A stretch of DNA of 32,888 nt, from positions 1-32,888 of the forward strand of contig CAZJQP010000061.1 of NCBI GenBank assembly GCA_964548225.1. Reading direction: 5' to 3'. Made by a program: the position numbers and the translations under genes. This document shows, in pieces, positions 14,411-21,883 of this stretch (positions within the stretch are counted from its first letter, which is position 1; each line of letters starts with the position of its first letter). This DNA is from CALMEH01 sp964548225. GTDB taxonomy: Bacteria; Acidobacteriota; Blastocatellia; Pyrinomonadales; Pyrinomonadaceae. The notes below the pieces were generated by a model, which saw nothing but the letters and a program-made list of their open reading frames with translations, did no database searches and was not told where the DNA came from.

Positions 14411-15022
14411 TCACACATCGAAACTATCTAAAATAGCGCGAATCGAGGTTGTTTGTCTATCTCGCCGAAGCCTTTCAGCTAAAATTATGCGTTCTAAATC
14501 CTGTGAAGCGCGTTCGACGCTATCATTTATAACGATAAATTCAAACTCGGTATAACGGCTTACTTCGCCGAAAGAATTTTTCAGCCGCAAATCTAAATCC
14601 TCAGATTTTTCAGTTGCACGCGCTGTCAAACGCTCTTTCAAAACATCAAACGAAGGCGGCAAAATAAAAATACTCACAGCTTCAGGCATTTTCTGCCGAA
14701 CGCTTTCCGCGCCTTGCACGTCAATTTCCAGAATTATATCTCTGCCCAAATTTATTTCGCTCGTAATTTGTTTGATTGATGTGCCGTAAAAATTTCCGTG
14801 AACCTGGGCATATTCCAAAAATTCACCGGCTTCAATTAATTCTTCAAATTTTTCACGGCTTACAAAAAAATAATGTCGCCCGTTTTCTTCACCTTCGCGC
14901 ATTGCCCGCGTCGTGTAAGAAACCGAATATCCGATGTTCGACACGGATTTCAAAATCTCTTTGATTAACGTGCCTTTCCCGCCGCCAGACGGTGAACTGA
15001 TGATAATTAAATTTCCTTTCAT
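14411..15022 (-). CDS. gmk: Guanylate kinase
   Basis: This enzyme phosphorylates GMP to GDP with ATP in the cytoplasm, an essential step of guanine nucleotide supply. The 203-residue length is normal. The P-loop SSPSGGGKGTL (Lys16) is present, followed by SVSYTTRAMREGEENGRHYFFVSREKFEELIEAGEFLEYAQVHGNFYGTS, with the GMP-binding Arg, Glu and Tyr residues of the family, then LEIDVQGAESVRQ and SIFILPPSFDVLKERLTAR. The start ATG (15022) is the last ATG of the ATAAATG repeat array that fills the gap to yicC. That leaves no Shine-Dalgarno and places a long hairpin just upstream. The gene lies in the order yicC-gmk-rpoZ. Confidence 0.97.
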   Translation of the reverse strand: MKGNLIIISSPSGGGKGTLIKEILKSVSNIGYSVSYTTRAMREGEENGRHYFFVSREKFEELIEAGEFLEYAQVHGNFYGTSIKQITSEINLGRDIILEIDVQGAESVRQKMPEAVSIFILPPSFDVLKERLTARATEKSEDLDLRLKNSFGEVSRYTEFEFIVINDSVERASQDLERIILAERLRRDRQTTSIRAILDSFDV

Positions 15023-15092
15023 TTATCATTTATCATTTATCATTTATCATTTATCGGTGGGAAAATGTTCAATGATAAATGATAAATGATAA
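15020..15092. repeat. Heptamer inverted tandem repeat (ATTTATC type) between yicC and gmk
   Basis: The left arm has about five units of ATTTATC (15020-15055). The right arm (15071-15092) has three units of GATAAAT, giving a perfect stem of 22 bp (AATGATAAATGATAAATGATAA with its complement) and a loop of about 15-30 nt depending on register. It occupies almost all of the 74 nt between the yicC stop (15097) and the gmk ATG, and its outermost unit supplies the gmk ATG. Confidence 0.95.
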
Positions 15093-15096
15093 GTGT

Positions 15097-15975
15097 TTAT
15101 TCCACATTTTGAACTTGTTCGCGTATCTTTTCAATCTCGCTTTTTATTGCCAAAGCTGATTCTTTGACTATCAAATTGTTGGTTTTTGAAGCGATAGTGT
15201 TAGCTTCGCGGTTTAACTCTTGCGTTAAAAAATCAAGTTGTTTGCCCGTGTCTTTTTCGCCTTCGGAAATGTTGCGAAAATGTTCAATATGGCTGCGAAG
15301 GCGCATAATTTCTTCGGAAATATCACTTCTGTCCGCTAGATATGCAACTTCTTGCGCCAAACGCGCTTGGTCAATTTCGATTTGAGATTGACTTTTTGAT
15401 AAAAAATCGTTGAGTTTTTTCGTCAAACGAATTTGATATTCGTCCGCAACTTTCGCGCTTTCAGCTTCGATGCGCGGCAGATGATTTTCGATTTCGGAAA
15501 GACGAAAAAATAATTCCGTTTTCAAAGAATCACCTTCCGATTGACGCATTTTTTCGAGTTCATCCAAAGCAATTTCCAAAGCCTTTTTAATTCCTTCGGC
15601 AAACTCTTTGCTCAAATCTTCTTTTTTCGGTTGGAGCGCATTCGGCAAACGCGCAATAACATTCAAATCAGGCTCACCCGCAAGCGAAAATTCGGCTTGC
15701 ATTTGCTTCATTGCCGAAACATACCCTGCAATCAACGGACGATTTAGTTCATAAACCAATTCATTTGTGCGTTCATATTGCAAATTTAAATCAATTCGTC
15801 CACGAGAAAGCCTCGACTGAATTGTTTTTTTTATTTCTGCCTCAAGCATTTGAAGTTCTTGCGAAATTCGCAAATTCAAATCCAAAAAACGATTATTTAC
15901 TGTTTTAATTTCAACGGAAACAGAAAAGTTGTCGCTAGAAACTTGTCCGCGTCCGAATCCGGTCATTGATTTCAT
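15097..15975 (-). CDS. yicC: YicC-family endoribonuclease
   Basis: YicC proteins are endoribonucleases (E. coli YicC acts in small-RNA decay). Here the family is recognisable by the start MKSMTGFGRG, VEIKTVNNRFLDLNLRI, the SRGRIDLNLQYE strand, and the C-terminal DUF1732 portion RLAQEVAYLADRSDISEEIMRLRSHIEHFRNISEGEKDTGKQLDFLTQELNREANTIASK. At 292 residues it is full length. The ATG overlaps the stop of the upstream ABC transporter gene by 4 nt, so the two are translationally coupled. gmk and rpoZ follow, the usual arrangement in many bacteria. Confidence 0.95.
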   Translation of the reverse strand: MKSMTGFGRGQVSSDNFSVSVEIKTVNNRFLDLNLRISQELQMLEAEIKKTIQSRLSRGRIDLNLQYERTNELVYELNRPLIAGYVSAMKQMQAEFSLAGEPDLNVIARLPNALQPKKEDLSKEFAEGIKKALEIALDELEKMRQSEGDSLKTELFFRLSEIENHLPRIEAESAKVADEYQIRLTKKLNDFLSKSQSQIEIDQARLAQEVAYLADRSDISEEIMRLRSHIEHFRNISEGEKDTGKQLDFLTQELNREANTIASKTNNLIVKESALAIKSEIEKIREQVQNVE

Positions 15976-17777
15976 AAATTTGTTTCTAAAATTTCTTCTT
16001 CGGCAAATTGCAATTCATATAGTTTTTTATAAATTCCGCCTTTTACCAATAATTCGTTATGTGTTCCGGTTTCTTTGATTTGTCCGCGTTCCATAACAAC
16101 AATTTTGTCAGCTTTGCGGACGGTTGAAAGACGGTGCGCGATTACAATTGACGTTTTATTTTTCATCAAATTGGCAAGTGCTTTTTGCACCAATCTTTCA
16201 CTTTCAGCATCGAGCGCGGATGTCGCTTCGTCCAAAATCAAAACCGGCGCATTCGTCAAAACAGCGCGAGCAATTGCTAATCTTTGACGTTGTCCGCCGC
16301 TTAAGAAAATGCCGCGTTCGCCGACCAATGTATCGTAGCCGTCGGGTAATTCGCGGATAAAATCATCGGCAAAAGCGATTTTTGCGGCATCGGCGATTTC
16401 TTCGTCTGAAGCGTTCGGATTGCCATATGAAATATTGTATCGAACCGTGTCGTTAAACAAAACGGTTTCTTGGGTTACGAGTGCGATTTGGCGTTTCAAA
16501 CTATCGAGTTTTGCATCGCGCAAATCAGTTTCGTCCCAAAAAATCGCGCCTTCCGTCGGGTCATAAAGTCTTTGAATCAACTTTATCAGAGAAGATTTTC
16601 CGCCGCCGCTTTCACCGACGAGCGCAATCATTTCGCCTTTCGGAATTTCGAGATTGAAATTTTTGACGACTGATTTTTCTTCTTCGCCATAATTAAACGA
16701 AACATTTTTCAGCACAATTTTATTGTTCAGAGGCTTTAATTCGACCGCATTTTCTTTTTCGGGCAAGGCTTCGGTTTCGTCCAAAACGTCCCAAACATCG
16801 CGGGCGGCGGCAAATGCTTTTGAAATTTCGTTGTGTTGACGCGAGATTTTCCGCATCGGATCGTAGCTGCGGAACAGGAAAAACAAAAACGTAAAAAATT
16901 CCGCCGCGTCCATTTGTTTGGCGTTGATTTCGCGCAAACCGAAATATAAAAGCGTGATGATTGCAAAAACGCCGATTGTCGTAATAATTGGCGGCGAAAG
17001 CGCGGAAATTCGGTAAGAACGAAGATTTGCGCGGGCGATTTTTTCGGCAACTTTGCGAAAACGCCCTTTTTCGCGTTCTTCGGCGCGATAGGCGGAAACA
17101 ATCGTGTGATTTGAAAGCGATTCTTGTGCCGTGTCGGTTAATTCTTTGTTGCCTTCAAAAGATTCTTGTGCTAATTTTCGCAAAGATTTACTGAATTTTG
17201 AAGTTAATCCGGCAATCACGGGCGCGATAATCATTGCGCCGAGCATCAAACGCCAATTATAAAAAAAAGCTGCACTCAAAAAGAATATGAGATTGAAACT
17301 TTCGCGCAAAACGTCGCGTAAATTTCCGGCAACGGCATATTCAATCGCCGCCGCGCTGGTTACGAGTCTGGCAACCAGAAAATTTGTCCGATGTTTTTGA
17401 AAGAATGCGGCTGGTTGTTTCAAAAGGTGCGAGTAAAGCTCTTGGCGGAGTTCCAAAATCGCCGATTGTCCGATTTTTGCCATCAAATACGAAGAAAAAT
17501 ATTCGGCAATTCCGCCGCAAATCGTAAATGTCAGAAGCAAGACCGAAATTGTCATCCAAGCCTTATACCAATCGTCTTGCGGAATCAAACTTTGCAAATT
17601 AAACGGGGTTGTTGAAGTTATGGTTTGACCGAAATTAAACGCCAGATTGAAAATCGGCGTAATCAATGCGCCGAGCGCGGTTTCAAAAAGCGCGACAAAA
17701 ATCATCGCCACAACCGCCGCAATAAATGTAAAAAGATGCGGGCGCAGATATTTGAGAAGTCTTTTGAAATCTTTCAT
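15972..17777 (-). CDS. ABC exporter, MsbA / lipid-exporter type
   Basis: A fused half-transporter of about 601 residues with an N-terminal ABC_membrane domain (residues about 15-295, six predicted TM helices; FIAAVVAMIFVALFETALGALI, AWMTISVLLLTFTICGGIAEYF, LRDVLRESFNLIFFLSAAFF and others). The C-terminal ATPase has Walker A GESGGGKSSL, Q-loop LVTQETVLF, signature LSGGQRQRLAIARA, Walker B VLILDEATSALD and H-loop IAHRLST. All catalytic residues are intact. Domain architecture matches MsbA/lipid-A flippase-type homodimers in the inner membrane, although drug or peptide export is possible. The frame is open to a TTG at 17792; I chose the ATG at 17777 (MKDFKRLLKYLRPH). It is the first gene of the yicC-gmk-rpoZ operon (4-nt overlap with yicC). 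Confidence 0.93.
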   Translation of the reverse strand: MKDFKRLLKYLRPHLFTFIAAVVAMIFVALFETALGALITPIFNLAFNFGQTITSTTPFNLQSLIPQDDWYKAWMTISVLLLTFTICGGIAEYFSSYLMAKIGQSAILELRQELYSHLLKQPAAFFQKHRTNFLVARLVTSAAAIEYAVAGNLRDVLRESFNLIFFLSAAFFYNWRLMLGAMIIAPVIAGLTSKFSKSLRKLAQESFEGNKELTDTAQESLSNHTIVSAYRAEEREKGRFRKVAEKIARANLRSYRISALSPPIITTIGVFAIITLLYFGLREINAKQMDAAEFFTFLFFLFRSYDPMRKISRQHNEISKAFAAARDVWDVLDETEALPEKENAVELKPLNNKIVLKNVSFNYGEEEKSVVKNFNLEIPKGEMIALVGESGGGKSSLIKLIQRLYDPTEGAIFWDETDLRDAKLDSLKRQIALVTQETVLFNDTVRYNISYGNPNASDEEIADAAKIAFADDFIRELPDGYDTLVGERGIFLSGGQRQRLAIARAVLTNAPVLILDEATSALDAESERLVQKALANLMKNKTSIVIAHRLSTVRKADKIVVMERGQIKETGTHNELLVKGGIYKKLYELQFAEEEILETNL

Positions 17778-17820
17778 TCGCAGGTAAAACAATGAATATA
17801 CTAAAGAAAATCCTTATCAG

Positions 17821-17880
17821 CAATCAACGATCAGCAGTCAGTTATGCCGCTAAGGTTTGTTGAGGGCTGAGGGCTGACGG
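17821..17880. repeat. Weak tandem-unit repeat in the divergent msbA-like / OmpA gap
   Basis: The sequence GAGGGCTGAGGGCTGACGG (17862-17880) contains GAGGGCT twice in tandem. It faces a CAG-rich stretch CAGCAGTCAG (17832-17841), which pairs with it only partly. It looks like a decayed relative of the heptamer hairpins. The divergent promoter signals in this gap are not clear to me. Confidence 0.35.
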
Positions 17881-17963
17881 CGAATTGCTTATCAATTTGC
17901 AACTCAATAAATAAATATGGCATCTTTTTCAGAGAGTCAGAAATATTCGGAGAAATAAAAATA

Positions 17964-19508
17964 ATGAAAACATACGCTTTTAAGATACTTCCTGCAATAT
18001 TACTTTTTTTGTTCACGATTTCCGCTTTTGCCCAAAAAGACATCGGACGGCAAACAACTGCCGTAACTTATCCGCTTGATGAACTCGTCAATCTGCAATT
18101 TCGCGGCACAACACGGTTTCCGCGAATGAAAGGCGAAGGAAAAATCAAACGAACAAGCAAAAACGGCACAACAATTGAACTCTCGATTTCAAAAATGCCG
18201 CGTCCGTTCGAACTTGGTGCAGGTTATGCAACGTATGTTTTATGGGCGATTTCGACCGACGGCGCAGTTGATAATTTAGGCGAAATCCGTCGGCGCGGTT
18301 TTTTTGAATTTGATTCAAAAATCTCCGTTACAACACCTCTGCAAACATTTGCGCTGATTATTACGGCTGAGCCGCATTTTCTTGTGCGTCGTCCGAGCCG
18401 CGAAATAATGCTCGAAAACGTCAGCCCTTTGGCGGCAAGCGGCAGAGTTTTGACAACGACTCCGATTGTTTCATATCTCGGAAATTCGAGCGATTATTTT
18501 TCCGATGCGCGAACGCCGCAAATCGCCGAAGTTGATTATTCAAAAACACCTTCCGCATTACTTCAGGCGAAACAAGCCTTTGCTTTAGCAAGATTTGCCG
18601 GAGCGCAAACTTACGCCGCTGTTGAATTGCAAGAAGCCGAAACGCTTTTGCAAAACGCCGAACGCGCTTGGGAGGCGAAACGCGACGAGGAAGAAATTGA
18701 CTTGATTTCGCGTCGTTCAATTACTGCTTCGGTCAAAGCTGAAGATACGGCAATCGCCCGCAAGGAAGCGCGTTTGAACCGTGATAAAGAAACTGAAAGA
18801 AATCAGGAAATCCGCGAATTGGAACGCAAAGCCGCAAACGCCGATACCAAAACGAATGAAATTCGGGCAGAATTAAATGAAGAAATCCGTCGCCGCGAAT
18901 TGGCGGAACGTGATTCGCAAAATTACCAAAATCAAATTAAAGACTTACGCGATGAAAACGCCCGTCTACGCGAAGAATTGAGCAAAGCCCGAACCGAAGG
19001 AGAAGAAGCAAAAATAAAACTTGCCCGAATCGAAGGTGAACAGAACGCCGCGCAAAAACAACAGGAAGAACGCGAAAGAATAAACCGTCTGCAATCAAAT
19101 CAAAATGTTTTGATGCAATCATTGAAACCTTTCGGCACGGTGGCAAAAACAGAACGCGGTATTGTTTTGACATTGGCGGAAAATTGGTGGCAATCAACGC
19201 GAGTTAGCCTTTTTTCAACAGTTGCCGAATCAAAAGCCGAAAATTTAAGTTCAGTTTTGGCGAACGCGACCGAATACAAAATAGTTATTGAATCGCACAC
19301 GGACAACAAAGGAACTCCCGATGAACTCGAATATTTGACACAGGAACGTGCTAATCTTTTGTTGGAAAAAATGAAAACTGCCGGAGTTTCTTCAGATCGC
19401 GTCGAAGCCAAAGGTTACGGCGCGAGTTTGCCCGTTGCGCCGAATACGACTAATGTAAATCGTGCAAAAAATCGGCGTGTGCAAGTAATATTAGTTCCTA
19501 ATTTTTAA
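17964..19508 (+). CDS. OmpA-family outer-membrane/periplasmic protein with coiled coil
   Basis: A 514-residue protein. Residues 1-24 are a signal peptide (YAFKILPAILLFLFTISAFAQ, cleavage near AFA-Q). Residues about 35-155 are beta-rich (FRGTTRFPRMKGEGKIKRTSKNGTTIELSISKMPRP, with an immunoglobulin-like feel). Residues about 190-375 form a long charged coiled coil (ELQEAETLLQNAERAWEAKRDEE, RELERKAANADTKTNEIRAELNEEIRRRELAERD). Residues about 400-512 are an OmpA-like peptidoglycan-binding domain (VIESHTDNKGTPDELEYLTQERANLLLEKMKTAGV, RVEAKGYGASLPVAPN, NRAKNRRVQVIL). The family anchors the outer membrane to peptidoglycan, and the coiled coil could span the periplasm. It stands alone; convergent with the ABC ATPase. 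Confidence 0.88.
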   Translation: MKTYAFKILPAILLFLFTISAFAQKDIGRQTTAVTYPLDELVNLQFRGTTRFPRMKGEGKIKRTSKNGTTIELSISKMPRPFELGAGYATYVLWAISTDGAVDNLGEIRRRGFFEFDSKISVTTPLQTFALIITAEPHFLVRRPSREIMLENVSPLAASGRVLTTTPIVSYLGNSSDYFSDARTPQIAEVDYSKTPSALLQAKQAFALARFAGAQTYAAVELQEAETLLQNAERAWEAKRDEEEIDLISRRSITASVKAEDTAIARKEARLNRDKETERNQEIRELERKAANADTKTNEIRAELNEEIRRRELAERDSQNYQNQIKDLRDENARLREELSKARTEGEEAKIKLARIEGEQNAAQKQQEERERINRLQSNQNVLMQSLKPFGTVAKTERGIVLTLAENWWQSTRVSLFSTVAESKAENLSSVLANATEYKIVIESHTDNKGTPDELEYLTQERANLLLEKMKTAGVSSDRVEAKGYGASLPVAPNTTNVNRAKNRRVQVILVPNF

Positions 19509-19517
19509 AGGAAAACA

Positions 19518-19599
19518 AATTTAGCCGCTGATTATGGAGATAATACGGATTAGATCGAAATATAAATCCGTTTTATCCACATCAATTTACGGCTAAATT
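19518..19599. terminator. Inverted repeat between convergent genes
   Basis: AATTTAGCCG (19518-19527) and CGGCTAAATT (19590-19599) are exact reverse complements; an inner CGGATT (19547) and AATCCG (19565) pair as well. A T-rich run follows on the plus strand (ATTTTTAAT). It lies between the OmpA gene (stop 19506-19508) and the minus-strand ABC gene (stop from 19604), so a bidirectional terminator role is plausible. It differs from the heptamer repeats in having no tandem units. Confidence 0.6.
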
Positions 19600-19603
19600 A
19601 TTT

Positions 19604-20578
19604 TTAATCTTTCAGAACTAAAATTCTATCCGGCGGAAGTCCGACGACACATTCGTCGCCGATATTTAAGCCGACCAATCGAAGAACCAAAGCGTAGAGT
19701 TCTAAACCATTTGCATCGAGTTTAATTAAAGTTGTTGCGCCTTGAAAATTTATCTCGGTAATTGTGGCTTTTAATAAATTATCATCAGGAAATGATGCGC
19801 CGAAGGAAATCGAAATATGTTCGGGGCGAATTGCCAGACAAATGTTTTGATTGATTGCTCCGAGTGCGCTTTTTTCGGTTTTATCGGCAAAAATTCGATG
19901 TTCGCCGTCCAGAGTAATGAATTCCGGAGTTTCGATTTTTGATGATGACAAACGTCGTCCGCGAAAAATATTGTTTCTGCCCGTAATCTTTGCAACTTCG
20001 AGATTTGCAGGTTTTTCGTAAATCTTGCGCGGAATGCCGAATTGTTGGATTTCACCATTTGCCAACACGCCGACTTTATCGCAAAGCGCGAAAATCTCTT
20101 CAAAATCGTTTCCCGCGAAAATTACGGTTAAATTTTTTTCTTTGGCGACGCAGCGTAAAATGCTGAAATGTTTATCGCGGCTCGGTTTGTCCATAAAACA
20201 AAACGTATCATCGAGTAAAACAACGCCATTTGCCTTATTAATAGCATCTTCGAGTGCGAGAATTTGTCCTTCGCCATCTGAGATTTCAGGGCGTGCATCG
20301 GTTTTGAAAAGACTTTTCCAAAAAGAAGTATTTTTTAATTTCGGAATCAAAAAACCGCGATTTTCGCAGGAAAACTCGGAAACATCTGATTCATTATGAT
20401 AAATTTTGCCACCGTTACATTTTTCATTTCCGGCAAGAATGCGGATTAGAGTAGTTTTTCCCGCGCCGGTTGCGCCGAAAATGCCTGTAATTTCGCCGGC
20501 TTGCGCTTCAAAGGAAACATCGCGCAAAACCCATTGGTCTTCATATCTTTTCGCAAGTTTTTGAGCTTTTAGCGACAT
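19604..20578 (-). CDS. Solitary degenerate ABC-type ATPase with C-terminal TOBE-like region
   Basis: A 324-residue protein from the ATG at 20578 (the frame is open to 20656, but those 26 residues are not ABC-like). Walker A GATGAGKTTL is intact (residues about 35-44), followed by IRILAGNEKCNGGKIY. The rest is degenerate. The signature is ISDGEGQ instead of LSGGQ. The Walker B line is GVVLLDDTF with Asp in the place of the catalytic Glu. The switch His is Asn (FAGNDFEEIF against VTHDxxEA). The helical subdomain is about 35 residues shorter than usual and no Q-loop is seen. The later part (VGVLANGEIQQFGIPRKIYEKPAN, CLAIRPEHISISF) follows the MalK/PotA C-terminal pattern. No permease is nearby. 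It binds nucleotide but may not hydrolyse it; a regulatory role is a reasonable alternative to transport. Confidence 0.78.
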   Translation of the reverse strand: MSLKAQKLAKRYEDQWVLRDVSFEAQAGEITGIFGATGAGKTTLIRILAGNEKCNGGKIYHNESDVSEFSCENRGFLIPKLKNTSFWKSLFKTDARPEISDGEGQILALEDAINKANGVVLLDDTFCFMDKPSRDKHFSILRCVAKEKNLTVIFAGNDFEEIFALCDKVGVLANGEIQQFGIPRKIYEKPANLEVAKITGRNNIFRGRRLSSSKIETPEFITLDGEHRIFADKTEKSALGAINQNICLAIRPEHISISFGASFPDDNLLKATITEINFQGATTLIKLDANGLELYALVLRLVGLNIGDECVVGLPPDRILVLKD

Positions 20579-20719
20579 ATTGACTTTTTGTTTTGAAACT
20601 TTCGAGTAATAATTGCGTGCAAAATTTAGTATGCTTTTGTCATCTGATTTTCGCAAGTTATAATAGTTTGCAAAGTATCAAAAAAGGAAGCCGTAGCGAC
20701 CTGATGATAGAAAAAGTTT

Positions 20720-21007
20720 ATGGCGACAGATAAAAAAACTTTGAAACGTAAAGCGGCTGAAGCCGGCGGTTGGATGTTAGCGAAACGAATTGCGAAATCA
20801 ATTCCATACGTCGGAACGGCAATGACAATCGGATTAATCGGTAACGACATTAAAAAGAAAGGATTGGTCAAAGGTGTTTTAAATTCGGGTTTGGACGCGA
20901 TTCCGTTTGTCGGACTCGGCAAAAACGCCGTCGAATTTTTTACGGGCGATTTCTTCCCCGATAAAGTAAAAGACGAAAAGCGTTTGCCGAAAAAAGAAGA
21001 AAAGTAA
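20720..21007 (+). CDS. Small conserved-looking protein, unknown function
   Basis: A 95-residue protein with Lys-rich ends and a central amphipathic stretch: RIAKSIPYVGTAMTIGLIGNDIKKKGLVKGVLNSGLDAIPFVGLGKNAVEFF. Two short hydrophobic helices, IPYVGTAMTIGLIG and LDAIPFVGLGKNAVEFF, have the same Ile-Pro-(Tyr/Phe)-Val-Gly core, suggesting an internal duplication. There is no signal peptide. I do not recognise a family. The stop is followed 4 nt later by the ATG of the next gene, so the two are co-transcribed. A peripheral membrane protein is possible. High confidence that it is a gene because of codon use and tight spacing. Confidence 0.7.
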   Translation: MATDKKTLKRKAAEAGGWMLAKRIAKSIPYVGTAMTIGLIGNDIKKKGLVKGVLNSGLDAIPFVGLGKNAVEFFTGDFFPDKVKDEKRLPKKEEK

Positions 21008-21011
21008 ATTT

Positions 21012-21713
21012 ATGAGAGCGAAAATATTTTTTTTAACCGCGATTTTAGGGTTATTTTGCGCTTCGGTTTTTATTGAAGTCGGCAACGCGCAAACGCGCCG
21101 TAAAAAAACGACCAAGCCGAAAGCTACACCAACGCCTTATTATTCGTCGAATTCCGTTGAAATTATTAGTCTTGCGAATCAAACGGATGAACAGCCGCAA
21201 CAACAAAATAACACGAATAATCAAAGCCAAGACGAAAAGCCCGTTGAAAACGATTCACAATCAAACGCGACAATTGCCGAATTAAACGAACGCATTTCAC
21301 AACTTGAATCTAAAAATAAAACTAACAAAGAAGACAAGCAAAAAATACTTTTGATGAATCTCGACATTTTGACACGCGCCGAACAACGTGCCGACAGTTT
21401 GCGAAAACAACTTTTCGAGATTATTGAAAAACAAAACACATTGCAGGGCAGACTCGACCAGATAAATTACGATTTAACGCCCGACCAAATCGAACGCTAT
21501 TCCGCTACAATCGGCTCATTGCGCCCCGAACTTGTCCGCGAAGCACGCAAAAAAACGCTCGAAAATGAAAAACGTAACATTGAATCACTGCTCACACAAA
21601 TTACTACCACAAGAACACGCCTTGAACAAGATGTTGAACGCGCCGATTTTATGGTTGATAAACTCCGCGTAAAACTCGAAAAAGAAATTGACGATGCGCT
21701 CGAAGATAAATAG
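21012..21713 (+). CDS. Secreted coiled-coil protein, unknown function
   Basis: A 233-residue protein. Residues 1-26 are a signal peptide (FFLTAILGLFCASVFIEVGNAQ; cleavage likely after GNA). Residues 27-80 are a low-complexity linker (TRRKKTTKPKATPTPYY, then QPQQQNNTNNQSQD). Residues about 85-230 are predicted long helices or a coiled coil (ATIAELNERISQLESKN, RAEQRADSLRKQLFEIIEKQNTLQGRLDQI, RLEQDVERADFMVDKLRVKLEKEIDDAL). The basic linker suggests attachment to an anionic surface. It starts 4 nt after the preceding small gene. No enzymatic motif is seen. The TAG stop is directly followed by AAAAGGAG-type tandem units. Confidence 0.78.
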   Translation: MRAKIFFLTAILGLFCASVFIEVGNAQTRRKKTTKPKATPTPYYSSNSVEIISLANQTDEQPQQQNNTNNQSQDEKPVENDSQSNATIAELNERISQLESKNKTNKEDKQKILLMNLDILTRAEQRADSLRKQLFEIIEKQNTLQGRLDQINYDLTPDQIERYSATIGSLRPELVREARKKTLENEKRNIESLLTQITTTRTRLEQDVERADFMVDKLRVKLEKEIDDALEDK

Positions 21714-21739
21714 AAAAGGAGAAAAGGAGAAATGTGGAA
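21712..21739 (+). repeat. Short AGAAAAGG tandem units at the stop codon
   Basis: Tandem AGAAAAGG units start inside the TAG stop codon of the preceding gene (AGAAAAGGAGAAAAGGAGAAATG). A matching CT-rich arm further on (about 21760-21775) is poor. It may be a decayed relative of the hairpin family or just a purine-rich run. The rest of the gap to 21871 holds no ORF. Confidence 0.35.
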
Positions 21740-21883
21740 GGTTGAATTTACTTAAATATTTCTTTTTTTCATCTTTTTATGTTTTTATTGCAAGTTCAGA
21801 CAACTTCATTCGTTCCTTTAAACGTCAAACGTAGTGAAATCTTATTTCCGCGCTGAAAAAACTATAGTTTTAGGAGAAAATTA

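Noticed and set aside
19518..19599. Transposon ends
   Set aside because: The position between convergent genes and the T-rich tail fit a terminator, and no transposase or target duplication is seen.
20579..20656. An N-terminal extension of the ABC ATPase
   Set aside because: The extra 26 residues (MRKSDDKSILNFARNYYSK...) lie outside the ABC fold, and the ATG at 20578 begins with the usual MSLKAQKLAKRY opening.
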